64,000 nt of DNA from Mesobacillus jeotgali (GCF_031759225.1 NZ_CP134494.1:2912501-2976500), one strand, 5' to 3'; counted from the stretch's first letter, positions 16,814 through 25,146 are shown. Numbers and translations: made by a program. The notes: generated from the letters alone by a model not told the origin.

Positions 16814-17383
16814 TTAATTGTCACACTTATTTAACAAGTTCGGAACGAAGCGGCCCTGATTTGAGAATTCCGATTCATACTTCGTCAGCTCTCTCAATGC
16901 CTTTTCCTCCGCTGGGATCCTAATGGATAAAATAAGGATATTCAATAGAGTAAAAACTGCCATTGTAAAATAGGCATTGAACATTAAGGGAATAACGATC
17001 AACTCTATCGCCACTATTAAATAGTTAGGATGCTTGATAATCTTATATGGACCTCTCTTGACGACATTGGCGCCCGGAAGGATGATGATTTTTGTATTCC
17101 AGAACTTTCCCAATGAAGACAGTGCCCAAATCCTCATTATCTGTGTAAAAATGAACAGAGCAAGCAAGACCGGCCAATATCCTGACAGATTTTTATCAAA
17201 GAGAATCACTTCGACGATAAAAGTTATGAAAAAAGCTGTATGGATGGCTACCATAGCAGGATAGTGTCCCTGTCCAAACTCTACTGCCCCCTGCTCTTTC
17301 ATCCATGCTTCATTTTTTCTGGCTATGACAAGTTCGGTCATCCTCTGAAAAATGACTAATCCAACAAATAGGAGGAACACCAT
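16814..17383 (-). CDS. ypbQ: Isoprenylcysteine carboxyl methyltransferase-like protein (alkylpyrone methylase)
   Basis: A 189-residue membrane enzyme of the ICMT-like family, with about four or five hydrophobic helices and the SAM-binding C-terminal core GPYKIIKHPNYLIVAIELI (around 123-141), where the paired RGPY and HPNY motifs are diagnostic. In B. subtilis the orthologue (BpsB) O-methylates the alkylpyrones produced by the neighbouring type III polyketide synthase. The genes are adjacent here too: the ypbQ ATG lies two bases after the bcsA stop region and its ribosome binding site (GAGGTGG) is inside bcsA, pointing to coupled translation. Confidence 0.9.
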   Translation of the reverse strand: MVFLLFVGLVIFQRMTELVIARKNEAWMKEQGAVEFGQGHYPAMVAIHTAFFITFIVEVILFDKNLSGYWPVLLALFIFTQIMRIWALSSLGKFWNTKIIILPGANVVKRGPYKIIKHPNYLIVAIELIVIPLMFNAYFTMAVFTLLNILILSIRIPAEEKALRELTKYESEFSNQGRFVPNLLNKCDN

Positions 17384-17384
17384 G

Positions 17385-18470
17385 TTATTCCCACCTCATC
17401 AATAACAATTCCGAGCTGAAACCGGGCCCAAGGGCTGCGCCCAAGCCAAGATCGCCTTCCTCCGCTGTCTCCATGAACCTCTTTAATACATATAGTATAG
17501 TCGCCGAAGACATATTCCCATATTCTTTCAAGACCTCAAGTGAAATCCTCGTCATTGTCTCTGGAAACTTCAAAGCAGAAACATAGGCTTCAAGTACTTT
17601 CTTTCCTCCTGGATGTGCAATAAAATGATCAAGATCCTGAACGTCAAGGCCTTTAGTATTTAAAAATCTTAAAACATTGGGCTGCAGCCAGTTTTCGATG
17701 ATCGTCGGTATATCCTTGGAAAACACGACATAGAGTCCTTCATTTTTCACTTCCCAGCCCATTACATCTTCCGAATCAGGCATGGTGGTGGACTGTGTAC
17801 CAATTATATTGGGGGCAGCAGATTTTTTCATTATATTTTCATAGCCGGAACGATCCCCGCATACCAGGGCACATGCAACCCCGTCTGCAAACAGCGAAGT
17901 TCCGATCAGATTGCTTTTCGAACGGTCGTTTCGCTGAAAGGTTAAACTGCACAATTCAATTGATAGCACAAGAACTTTTGCTTCTGGATAGGCAAGGCAA
18001 TACTCATAGGCACGCGACAACCCCGATGCCCCGCCTGCACACCCGAGGCCCCAGATCGGAATTCTTTTCGTATATTGAGAAGAAGGAAGGACATTCATTA
18101 TTCTCGCATCAATGCTCGGAGTCGACACACCCGTGCTGCTGATGGTAAAAATAGCATCGATTTCTTCAAGATGGACTTCGTCTGTTAAGAATTCATTGTT
18201 CTTCAGGCAATTCAAAATGGCTTTTGCCCCAAGATCCACAGCTGCCTCAATATAGGCATCATTCTTTTCTTCAAATGTATGGTCATGTTCAAACCATTCA
18301 AGGTCTTTTGCAAAGTGGCGTTTTTCTATTTGGCCATTCTGAAAAACGGTGATCAGCCTTTTTATGTCTTTAAAGGATTCACTGAAAAGATTTTCTGCAA
18401 AATCCATTACCCTATCCTGCTCTATAGAATATGGCGGTACAGCTTCTGCGATGGATATAACTCTCGGCAT
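17385..18470 (-). CDS. bcsA: Type III polyketide synthase (chalcone/stilbene synthase family)
   Basis: A 361-residue thiolase-fold enzyme that condenses fatty acyl-CoA with malonyl-CoA to give alkylpyrones; the product is inferred from the B. subtilis orthologue BcsA/BpsA. The catalytic triad is visible: Cys144 in IWGLGCAGGASGL, His in IAHPGGKKVL and Asn in YGNMSSATILY. The GALGPGFSSELLL end is typical. The frame is open for 14 more codons to an ATG at 18512, but GGAGAG seven bases before the ATG at 18470 marks that as the start, and family members begin there. Its leader holds an inverted repeat that can mask this ribosome binding site. It is the first gene of a pair with ypbQ. Confidence 0.95.
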   Translation of the reverse strand: MPRVISIAEAVPPYSIEQDRVMDFAENLFSESFKDIKRLITVFQNGQIEKRHFAKDLEWFEHDHTFEEKNDAYIEAAVDLGAKAILNCLKNNEFLTDEVHLEEIDAIFTISSTGVSTPSIDARIMNVLPSSQYTKRIPIWGLGCAGGASGLSRAYEYCLAYPEAKVLVLSIELCSLTFQRNDRSKSNLIGTSLFADGVACALVCGDRSGYENIMKKSAAPNIIGTQSTTMPDSEDVMGWEVKNEGLYVVFSKDIPTIIENWLQPNVLRFLNTKGLDVQDLDHFIAHPGGKKVLEAYVSALKFPETMTRISLEVLKEYGNMSSATILYVLKRFMETAEEGDLGLGAALGPGFSSELLLMRWE

Positions 18471-18473
18471 GTT

Positions 18474-18528
18474 TATACTCTCCTCACATCTATGTACGGT
18501 TACTTTTTCCATTTACCCGGAGAGTATA
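18474..18528 (-). promoter_or_regulatory. Leader inverted repeat that can mask the bcsA ribosome binding site
   Basis: On the bcsA mRNA, TATACTCTCC (18528 to 18519) is a perfect 10-nt complement of GGAGAGTATA (18483 to 18474), separated by 35 nt. The second arm contains the GGAGAG ribosome binding site, so pairing would block translation. The 35-nt loop contains an ATG in the bcsA frame. A role in control is inference from the pairing alone. Confidence 0.5.
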
Positions 18529-18555
18529 CAGTCAAACTAGCATGTCGCTATGAAA

Positions 18556-18591
18556 CGAAAAAAAAGCTTTCCCCGCAATAAGGGAAAGCCT
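18556..18591 (-). terminator. Strong minus-strand terminator upstream of bcsA
   Basis: GCTTTCCC at 18566-18573 pairs with GGGAAAGC at 18582-18589, and on the minus strand is followed by a run of eight T. It lies only about 90 bp upstream of bcsA, so it either ends a transcript from the SDR gene and repeat array or acts as an attenuator for bcsA. A TATAAT about 40-70 bp further upstream could also start a short RNA that ends here. Confidence 0.8.
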
Positions 18592-18747
18592 AACGTTTTG
18601 AAGGAGTTGCTGTGCAAGTTCATTATACAATGCACCGGGACCTTGTACATTATAAAATCTTTACCAGTTGACAAGATATTTCAACGATTAGTCTCTGTTT
18701 TTACCTCAATGGCTGCTTTTGAGCAAGGCAGCTCCCACATTTAGAGC

Positions 18748-19110
18748 AGAAAGATACCCTTTCGGAAGTCAGTACCCCTCTATAAGGGTACCATTCAGGC
18801 AGAAAGATACCCTTTCGGAAGTCAGTACCCCTCTATAAGGGTACTATTCGGGCAGAAAGATACCCTTTCGGAAGTCAGTACCCCTCTATAAGGGTACTAT
18901 TCGGGCAGAAAGATACCCTTTCGGAAGTCAGTTTCCCTCTATAAGGGTACCATTCAGGCAGAAAGGTACCCTTTCGGAAGTCAGTCTCCCTCTATAAGGG
19001 TACCATTCAGGCAGAAAGATACCCTTTCGGAAGTTAGTCCCCCTCTATAAGGGTACTATTCGGGCAGAAAGATACCCTTATGCAAGACAGTTCTCTTACA
19101 TAAGGGTACC
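18748..19110. repeat. Seven-copy 53-bp tandem array with complementary words
   Basis: A unit of exactly 53 bp recurs with TACCCTT starting at 18755, 18808, 18861, 18914, 18967, 19020 and 19073 and its complement AAGGGTA at 18784, 18837, 18890, 18943, 18996, 19049 and 19102. The phase is never broken; variation is by substitution, mainly in the AGTACCCCTC stretch between the words, and the last copy is more divergent. Each unit can fold as a 7-bp stem with a 22-nt loop. No frame or CRISPR-like unique spacer is present. It lies downstream of the SDR gene on the minus strand and upstream of the bcsA leader. The rest of the 700-bp gap is AT-rich, with a 12-bp AGTACACATACT/AGTACGTGTACT hairpin at 19179-19211. 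Confidence 0.9.
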
Positions 19111-19225
19111 TTTCGAACAGAAGTTACTCTTTAAGCATGTAAATCCACTTGTTTTTACAACTCATATTAGGGCAAAGCAGTACACATACTATTGCTTACA
19201 GTACGTGTACTTGAGCTGGCACTCC

Positions 19226-19999
19226 TCAAAATCCATGAATCGTCATTCCACCGTCGACAAACAGGGTTTGTCCAGTGACATAATTCCCGGCATCCGAGCT
19301 TAGGAAAACCACCGGACCCACTAGCTCTGGAAGCTCACCGATTCTTTTCAGTGGCGTAACAGCGAGGATGTCCTGTACATATGCTTCGTCGGCCAACAGC
19401 TTTTCAGTCAGCGGCGTTTTGAAGTACCATGGCCCGATTGAGTTCACATTAATCCCGTATTGTCCCCATTCCATAGCGAGCACCTTTGTCATCTGCATAA
19501 GGGCGGCTTTAGTCGCTGCATAGACCACACCTGTCCTTAGCGCTACCTGTCCGGCAACAGAGGCAATATTAATGATTTTACCCCCTGCGTTTTGGTCCTT
19601 CATGATTTTTCCTGCTTCCTGGGACATCATGAAGGCTGATTTCAGATTTGTATCCATGATTGTTTGCCATTCTTCATCCGTTGCTTCGAGAGCCTTTGAA
19701 CGGATGTTCATTCCCGCATTGTTGACAAGAATATCAATCTTTCCCCATTCCGAGCTTACTGCAGATATCGAATTATGTACTTGGTCCCTCTTTGTCACAT
19801 CTGTCGGCAGCACGAGAGTTTTCCTTCCTAAATTTTCAATAACAGAAGATGTTTCTTTGAGATCTTCCTCCGTTCGTGAAAGTAAGGCAACATTTGCTCC
19901 AGCCTCAGCCAGACCAATGGCGATCGCCCTGCCGATCCCTCTACCAGCACCTGATACTATTGCTGTTTTCCCCTCTAAATCAAAAGATGGCAAAAACAT
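19226..19999 (-). CDS. SDR-family NAD(P)-dependent oxidoreductase
   Basis: A 257-residue classical short-chain dehydrogenase. The cofactor loop GAGRGIG (17-23), the NNAG motif (93-96) and the catalytic Ser147, Tyr160 and Lys164 (Y-x3-K in VVYAATKAALMQ) are intact, and it ends VDGGMTIHGF as many family members do. An Arg in the SRTEEDL stretch after the second strand suggests NADP preference, which is only an inference. It resembles gluconate/2-deoxygluconate dehydrogenase-type SDRs, but the substrate cannot be fixed. It stands alone on the minus strand, with the 53-bp array downstream and a small zinc-ribbon gene 150 bp upstream. Confidence 0.9.
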   Translation of the reverse strand: MFLPSFDLEGKTAIVSGAGRGIGRAIAIGLAEAGANVALLSRTEEDLKETSSVIENLGRKTLVLPTDVTKRDQVHNSISAVSSEWGKIDILVNNAGMNIRSKALEATDEEWQTIMDTNLKSAFMMSQEAGKIMKDQNAGGKIINIASVAGQVALRTGVVYAATKAALMQMTKVLAMEWGQYGINVNSIGPWYFKTPLTEKLLADEAYVQDILAVTPLKRIGELPELVGPVVFLSSDAGNYVTGQTLFVDGGMTIHGF

Positions 20000-20123
20000 T
20001 CACATCATCCTCCCGCTTTAAATTGATTTCATTTTAACATATTAAGCAGGAGATTCAGGTTTCGTCGCCCGGACATCAACTAAACTTTTTACTCAAAAGT
20101 CTCCATATAAAGCATCTCGTCGA

Positions 20124-20152
20124 AAGAAAAAGCACCAAACTAGGTGCTATTT
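20124..20152 (-). terminator. Terminator overlapping the zinc-ribbon stop codon
   Basis: AGCACC at 20131-20136 pairs with GGTGCT at 20143-20148; on the minus strand TTTTTCTTTCG follows. The stem includes the stop codon region of the preceding gene. Confidence 0.7.
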
Positions 20153-20272
20153 TTCGTCGGATTGCTTTTGTACTTCAATCCAGATTTGTTTTTCGGCTGC
20201 TCCCCCACATATATTACAAACTTTCACTTCATCATATATGAGGCGGCAATGTTCGCAATAAAATTTTTGCAT
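20147..20272 (-). CDS. Zinc-ribbon microprotein, 41 residues
   Basis: A short gene with GGAAGTGG seven bases before its ATG. The product MQKFYCEHCRLIYDEVKVCN and its continuation hold two CxxC knuckles (Cys6/Cys9 and Cys19/Cys22), a complete four-cysteine zinc ribbon. The remaining residues are charged and soluble. A terminator follows directly. It sits upstream of the SDR gene on the same strand and is divergent from the ba3 oxidase operon. No function can be assigned; small ribbons like this often bind RNA polymerase or ribosomes, but nothing here shows it. Confidence 0.65.
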   Translation of the reverse strand: MQKFYCEHCRLIYDEVKVCNICGGAAEKQIWIEVQKQSDEK

Positions 20273-20416
20273 GAATACCACTTCCTGATCGATGCATTTT
20301 ATATTAGTTTATTAGCTTGGGTGTGGATTGGTGATTCCTTTTTTTAAAATGTCAAGTCGTTCTGTCACATCCCGAATTGCTTGTTTCCTTATTTGCTCAT
20401 GTTTTCACATGGATGT

Positions 20417-20526
20417 ATTCACAAATTCTTCACATTTACCCCGGCTGCCATGTGACTTAAATCACTGTATTGACGCGTTTTCACCATTAACATAGTAAAT
20501 ATGTCAGGTATGAACAATTTGTGAAC
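20417..20526 (+). promoter_or_regulatory. Control region of the ba3 oxidase: FNR/CRP-type box and ResD-like half-sites
   Basis: TGTGACTTAAATCACT at 20451-20466 matches the TGTGA-N6-TCACA palindrome at 9 of 10 fixed positions. A TTGACG hexamer follows at 20470. ResD-like TTTGTGAAT occurs as its complement at 20417-20425, and TTTGTGAAC at 20518-20526. The rest of the 350-bp gap (20273-20622) shows nothing coding. The factor assignments are inference from motif resemblance. Confidence 0.6.
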
Positions 20527-20622
20527 TGTCTGAAACCATATTTACGTTTCCAAATTGTTTTGTATTATGAGAGTGTACTTATCAATTAATAACGGACATT
20601 TTTACGAAGGGAGTGGACCGGG

Positions 20623-20772
20623 ATGGCTCAGCCTGGAATCGGGAAGAAAACACATACGAAGGTGGAAGAACAATCTTCTTTGAAAGGAACACTTGCATCT
20701 GTGTTCTTGTTGGGATTCTTTTTAATTGCTACTTGGGTAGGCGTTTATTTATTATTTGTTAATCGTTTTTAA
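20623..20772 (+). CDS. ba3-type cytochrome oxidase subunit IIa
   Basis: A 49-residue protein with a basic, polar N-terminus and one C-terminal membrane helix (VFLLGFFLIATWVGVYLLFV). It is the small subunit IIa that accompanies B-type heme-copper oxidases such as Thermus ba3. It starts at ATG 20623 after GGGAGTGG and lies 27 bp before the subunit II gene. The call rests on size, topology and position. The known structural role is to supply the helix missing from the short subunit II. Confidence 0.85.
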   Translation: MAQPGIGKKTHTKVEEQSSLKGTLASVFLLGFFLIATWVGVYLLFVNRF

Positions 20773-20799
20773 GAGAGACCAAAAGGGGAGAAAGAAGTT

Positions 20800-21276
20800 A
20801 TGCATATTCATAAATTTGAAAAGATCTGGCTGATATTCGGAATTACGACACTAATCGTATTCCTATCTGTTATCGGAGTCAGCGCCTTCTATTTAGGCAA
20901 CCAGCCTCCAAGCTGTCTGGCAACAATCAATCCCGAAAAGGTAGACACTACTGCACCTTTCAACGAGCCGGGACTGAAGAAGGTTGAAGGAAAAGAATGG
21001 GATTACGAACTCGTATTCGTAGCATCCGCATTTTCCTACAATCCTGGACAGGTAGAAGTTCCAAAGGGAGCAAAGGTGAAAGTAATCGCGACTACAAAAG
21101 ACGTCATCCACGGCTTCCAGGTGGCAGGCACAAATATCAATATGATGCTTGAGCCAGGATATATCAGTGAGTTCGTCACAACTTTTGACAAAGCTGGCGA
21201 TTACCTGATTGTTTGTAATGAATATTGTGGTGTCGGCCACCACATGATGTCGTCTAAAATCGAGGTGGTTGAATAA
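20800..21276 (+). CDS. ba3-type cytochrome c oxidase subunit II
   Basis: A 158-residue membrane-anchored cupredoxin that accepts electrons from cytochrome c. A single N-terminal helix (IWLIFGITTLIVFLSVIGV) anchors it outside the membrane. The dinuclear CuA site is complete: Cys139, Cys143, His147 and Met150 in CNEYCGVGHHMM, plus the upstream His in DVIHGFQVAG. The short form with only one helix is typical of the B family. AGGGGAGAAAGAAG gives a ribosome binding site before ATG 20800. Its TAA overlaps the next ATG (TAATG), so subunits II and I are translationally coupled. Confidence 0.94.
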   Translation: MHIHKFEKIWLIFGITTLIVFLSVIGVSAFYLGNQPPSCLATINPEKVDTTAPFNEPGLKKVEGKEWDYELVFVASAFSYNPGQVEVPKGAKVKVIATTKDVIHGFQVAGTNINMMLEPGYISEFVTTFDKAGDYLIVCNEYCGVGHHMMSSKIEVVE

Positions 21277-22931
21277 TGAATACAAAATTAATTAATCCAA
21301 AGGTAGACCGCCGAGACGGCAAATTGGCAATGGCCCACTTCTATGTCGCTTTCATCGCACTTGCGATTGGCGGTCTTGCAGGTTTGCTCCAGACACTCGT
21401 CCGTTCAGGAAAATTCGAATTGCCTTCATGGACTGGTTATTATCAAATCCTCACCATCCATGGTGTTGTCCTCGGACTGGTTTTAACTACATTTTTCATT
21501 ATGGGATTCCAGCTCGCTTTAGTGAGCAAAACATCCGGTACATTGACAGATAAACAACGTTTGACTGGCTGGATTGGTTTCTGGACTATGACAATCGGTA
21601 CTGTAATGGCTGCTGTCATGATCCTGACGAACCAGGCTTCTGTCCTTTATACATTTTACGCACCACTGCAAGCTCACGCACTCTTTTACTTAGGACTCAC
21701 GCTTGTCATCGTCGGAAGCTGGATCGACGGAGCTGCACTGATCATGGCTTATACTGCATGGAGAAAAGCGAATCCAGGAAAACCTAGTCCACTGCTTACT
21801 TTCATGTCACTTGTAAACACGCTTATGTGGATTGTAGCGACAATCGGTGTCGCCGCAACTGTATTATTCCAACTGCTTCCTTGGTCACTTGGCCTTGTTG
21901 AGCGAGTTGATGTATTGGTCAGCCGTACATTGTTCTGGTATTTCGGCCATCCGCTTGTATATTTCTGGCTGTTGCCTGCATATATGGCCTGGTACGCAAT
22001 CGTGCCAAAAATCATCGGCGGAAAGATATTCTCTGATTCATTAGCTAGGATGTCGTTCATCCTGTTCCTGTTGTTCTCAATCCCAGTTGGTTTCCACCAC
22101 CAGCTAATGGAGCCAGGTATTGACCCGGCATGGAAATTCCTTCAGGTTATTTTAACATTCCTAGTTGTCATCCCATCATTGATGACTGCATTCTCGCTAT
22201 TTGCGACATTTGAAATGTTTGGCCGTTCTAAAGGGTCTACTGGCCTATTCGGCTGGGTTAAAAAGCTTCCTTGGGGCGATGCACGCTTTGCTGTACCATT
22301 TATCGGAATGCTTGCCTTCATCCCTGCTGGTGCTGGCGGATTAGTAAACGCATCCCATCAGTTGAACCAGGTAGTACACAACACCATCTGGGTTACGGGG
22401 CATTTCCATTTGACACTTGCGACTTCAGTAGTCCTGACTTTCTTCGGAATCTCTTATTGGCTGGTCCCTCACCTTACAGGCAGGGTACTGACAAAAGCTA
22501 TGAATAAACTAGCAATCATTCAAGGTATCGTCTGGGCAATCGGAATGACCTTCATGTCCGGTGCCATGCACGCAGCCGGCCTGCTCGGAGCTCCACGCCG
22601 TTCATCTTTCTCAACTTACGGTGGTGCAGAGCAAGCTGCTGAATGGATTCCTTACCAGGTTGCACAGGCAGTTGGCGGATCGATCCTATTCCTTGGAATC
22701 ATCCTGATGCTTTACATTTTCATCAACCTTGCGTTCTTTGCACCTAAAGGGGAAGAAGAATTCCCTGTTGGGGAGGTTGCTGATGCAGCCGAGAAAACTC
22801 CAATGGTATTTGAAAATTGGAAGCTATGGCTTGGCATCACAGTCCTTTTAATCCTATTCGCATACACAATACCGTTCATCGATATGATCGAAAATGCACC
22901 AATAGGATCGAAGGGATACAAATTCTTCTAA
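21276..22931 (+). CDS. ba3-type cytochrome c oxidase subunit I
   Basis: A 551-residue, about 13-helix protein that reduces O2 to water and pumps protons. Ligands can be placed: the low-spin heme His in YYQILTIHGVVLGL; the CuB His and cross-linked Tyr in FWYFGHPLVYFWLLPAY; the His pair in GFHHQLMEPG; and the heme ligands in WVTGHFHLTLATS. This is the B-type (ba3/NOR-like) lineage, which works at low oxygen. It is the last gene of the operon and is followed by a terminator. The FNR-type box ahead of the operon fits microaerobic expression. Assignment to cytochrome c rather than quinol as donor follows from the CuA site in subunit II. Confidence 0.95.
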   Translation: MNTKLINPKVDRRDGKLAMAHFYVAFIALAIGGLAGLLQTLVRSGKFELPSWTGYYQILTIHGVVLGLVLTTFFIMGFQLALVSKTSGTLTDKQRLTGWIGFWTMTIGTVMAAVMILTNQASVLYTFYAPLQAHALFYLGLTLVIVGSWIDGAALIMAYTAWRKANPGKPSPLLTFMSLVNTLMWIVATIGVAATVLFQLLPWSLGLVERVDVLVSRTLFWYFGHPLVYFWLLPAYMAWYAIVPKIIGGKIFSDSLARMSFILFLLFSIPVGFHHQLMEPGIDPAWKFLQVILTFLVVIPSLMTAFSLFATFEMFGRSKGSTGLFGWVKKLPWGDARFAVPFIGMLAFIPAGAGGLVNASHQLNQVVHNTIWVTGHFHLTLATSVVLTFFGISYWLVPHLTGRVLTKAMNKLAIIQGIVWAIGMTFMSGAMHAAGLLGAPRRSSFSTYGGAEQAAEWIPYQVAQAVGGSILFLGIILMLYIFINLAFFAPKGEEEFPVGEVADAAEKTPMVFENWKLWLGITVLLILFAYTIPFIDMIENAPIGSKGYKFF

Positions 22932-22956
22932 AAGTTCTATCTTGCAAAAAAATAAC

Positions 22957-23003
22957 CAAAACAGGGATAGAAATTACAAAAAATTTCTTACCCTGTTTTT
23001 TTT
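22957..23003 (+). terminator. Terminator of the ba3 oxidase operon
   Basis: A long stem (AAACAGGG with GAAATT and its partners AATTTC and CCCTGTTT) spans 22958-22998 and is followed by eight T. Confidence 0.85.
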
Positions 23004-23011
23004 ATTGTTAT

Positions 23012-23048
23012 AAAAAAAATAGAATGCCTTAGCATCCTATTTTTTTAT
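23012..23048 (-). terminator. Terminator of asnS
   Basis: ATAGAATGC at 23019-23027 pairs imperfectly with GCATCCTAT at 23032-23040, with T-rich tails on both strands; the minus-strand TTTTTTTATAAC tail serves asnS. Confidence 0.75.
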
Positions 23049-23057
23049 ATTATTTAA

Positions 23058-24449
23058 TTAAAACTCTGCATTTCCTGGTGTACGAGGGAATGGAATGACA
23101 TCGCGGATGTTCTTCATTCCTGTTAGATACATAACAAGTCGCTCGAAGCCGATTCCATAGCCAGAATGCTTTGTGCTGCCGTATTTTCTAAGCTCGAGAT
23201 ACCACCAGTAGTCTTCTTCAGACATACCAAGTTCTTTAATTCGTTCTGCAAGGACTTCTTCCCTTTCCTCACGTTGGCTTCCGCCGATTAACTCGCCAAT
23301 TCCGGGAACTAAAAGGTCTGTAGCGGCAACTGTCTTGCCATCCTCATTCGCTCGCATATAAAATGCTTTGATATCTTTCGGATAGTCTGTTACGAAGACA
23401 GGTCGCTTGTAAATTTCCTCGCTAAGGTAACGTTCATGTTCCGTTTGCAAATCCGTTCCCCATTCAACTGGGTACTCAAATTCCTTGCCTGAGTTCTTTA
23501 ATAATTCAACAGCTTCGGTATAAGTAACTCTTCCGAAATCGGATTCCAATGCATTCTGCAATCTTTCAATAAGCGTTTTATCAATAAAGCTGTTAAAGAA
23601 AGCCATTTCTTCTGGTGCATGTTCAAAAACATAATCAATGACATACTTGACCATTTCTTCTCCGAGGTCCATGATATCCGGTAATTCTGCAAAGGCAACT
23701 TCAGGCTCGACCATCCAGAATTCTGCTGCATGTCGTGCCGTATTTGAATTTTCCGCCCTGAATGTCGGGCCAAAGGTATACACATTACGGAAAGCAAGAG
23801 CAAAGCTTTCCGCATTCAATTGACCGCTCACGGTTAAGTTAGTTTCTTTGCCGAAGAAGTCCGCACTTTCATCCACTTTTCCGTCTTCGGTCTTTGGAAG
23901 CTGGTTCAAGTCCATTGATGTTACACGGAACATTTCCCCTGCTCCTTCAGTATCGCTTCCGGTAATAATCGGTGTATGTACATAGACAAACCCTTTGTCT
24001 TGAAAGAATTTGTGAAGGGCATAGGATGCAAGAGATCTTACTCTGAAAACGGCTGAGAAGGCGTTGGCTCTCGGACGTAAGTGAGCGATTGTTCTCAAAT
24101 ATTCAAGGGTATGTCTCTTTTTTTGTATAGGATAATCTGTATCCGACAATCCCTCGACTACAATTTTAGTTGCTTTAATTTCAAAAGGCTGTTTCATGTC
24201 AGGAGTTGGTACAAACTCACCTTCTACTAAAACAGAAGAGCTAATTGGCAGCTTTGTAATTTCTTTGAAGTTATCAAGGGTATCTTCAAAAACAACTTGT
24301 ACACTCTTGAAGAATGTTCCATCGTTTAACTCCATAAAGCCAATGGTTTTGGAATCGCGAAGGGTACGGATCCAGCCTGTAAGTTGAACAGTTTCGTCTT
24401 TAAAGTTTTCTTGATTTCTGTATAAATCTTTTACTACGGTTTTAATCAT
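23058..24449 (-). CDS. asnS: Asparaginyl-tRNA synthetase
   Basis: A 463-residue class IIb synthetase charging tRNA-Asn. The OB-fold anticodon-binding domain (about 15-105, [15 protein letters not shown]) is followed by the catalytic core. Motif 2 is visible in [20 protein letters not shown] and motif 3 in [13 protein letters not shown]; the GQLNAESFA and MFRVTS segments are typical. The 463-residue form is longer than the 430-residue B. subtilis enzyme. A longer frame begins five codons earlier, but AGGAGG there is the ribosome binding site of the ATG at 24449. Expression is controlled by a T-box leader whose specifier reads AAC. In B. subtilis asnS sits between dnaD and aspB; here it is elsewhere. 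Confidence 0.96.
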   Translation of the reverse strand: MIKTVVKDLYRNQENFKDETVQLTGWIRTLRDSKTIGFMELNDGTFFKSVQVVFEDTLDNFKEITKLPISSSVLVEGEFVPTPDMKQPFEIKATKIVVEGLSDTDYPIQKKRHTLEYLRTIAHLRPRANAFSAVFRVRSLASYALHKFFQDKGFVYVHTPIITGSDTEGAGEMFRVTSMDLNQLPKTEDGKVDESADFFGKETNLTVSGQLNAESFALAFRNVYTFGPTFRAENSNTARHAAEFWMVEPEVAFAELPDIMDLGEEMVKYVIDYVFEHAPEEMAFFNSFIDKTLIERLQNALESDFGRVTYTEAVELLKNSGKEFEYPVEWGTDLQTEHERYLSEEIYKRPVFVTDYPKDIKAFYMRANEDGKTVAATDLLVPGIGELIGGSQREEREEVLAERIKELGMSEEDYWWYLELRKYGSTKHSGYGIGFERLVMYLTGMKNIRDVIPFPRTPGNAEF

Positions 24450-24477
24450 GATTAGCCTCCTCATGGTAATTTTTGCA

Positions 24478-24722
24478 ATAAAAAAAGCCTTCTATCCCCA
24501 AAAAAGGGACGAAAGGCTGAACTTCCGCGGTACCACCCAAATTGTCATAAAATGACCAACTTTACTACTGCTATCCCAGTCTGTAACGTGCTGGAAACGT
24601 CTAAGCCTACTCACGATATCCCTTTCGGTTAGAACTCAAAGGTGTTCTTCATTTATGCTTCATCGCCAGGCTTCCACCGTCCCCAGCTCGCTATCGAATA
24701 TAGCAAAAACTACTTTCCTTTT
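24478..24722 (-). promoter_or_regulatory. T-box riboswitch (tRNA-Asn) of asnS
   Basis: On the minus strand the leader carries stem I with the GGTG...CACC closing helix, a specifier AAC (24646 to 24644) in GAAGAACACC, the AGTA-rich linker, and the invariant T-box GGGTGGTACCGCGG at about 24526-24539. A terminator follows at 24483-24519 (AGCCTTTCGTCCC paired with GGGGATAGAAGGCT, then seven T). Uncharged tRNA-Asn should stabilise the antiterminator and raise asnS transcription. Confidence 0.95.
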
Positions 24723-24895
24723 CATCGATTTTAAAATATGTAGTTATCAAAAGCATTTTTACTGTAATAATTTATCACAAAACATAATCTTTTGTCTAGT
24801 TGCCGCCCCATTTATAAACAATAATCCTCAAAATCATTATGTACAAAAACAATTTCCTTAAACTAAAATCCTGTTATATCTGAATGTTGATTTCA

Positions 24896-25146
24896 CAGTG
24901 TTTAAAAATAAACGGAGAAATTCCCGCTTAAATTGAAAAAGAGCATATTTTCCATAAAAATAAGGGGCGTTTTTCCGGTTATTTAATCAAAATCGTTTCA
25001 TTTTGTCATTTTTTCAGCAGTTAACCGGAATACCTCAGCCTATTTTTGCTTCAAAAGCTTCCTTTGTATGCAATAGCCGGAAATTCTCCGCTTATGAATT
25101 CTCATACGTGCTCGAAAATCCACAATGAATGATGATAACTGCGTCT
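24896..25146. repeat. Dispersed intergenic element, copy 1 (about 245 bp)
   Basis: This non-coding stretch aligns end to end with 44740-44985, for example GCTTAAAT, CATAAAAATAAGG, CGTTTTTCCGGTTATT, CAATAGCCGG and TCTCCGCTTAT in the same order. Within it the words ACCGGAA or GCCGGAA and CCGGTTA occur in both orientations, spaced by tens of bases. It lies upstream of the asnS leader and downstream of the terminator of the EamA gene. No ORF runs through it. Confidence 0.75.

Noticed and set aside
18601..18670. Small RNA between a TATAAT and the terminator at 18556-18591
   Set aside because: The -35 spacing is poor (14 bp from TTGTCA) and no known small RNA is recognised; mentioned with the terminator but not called.
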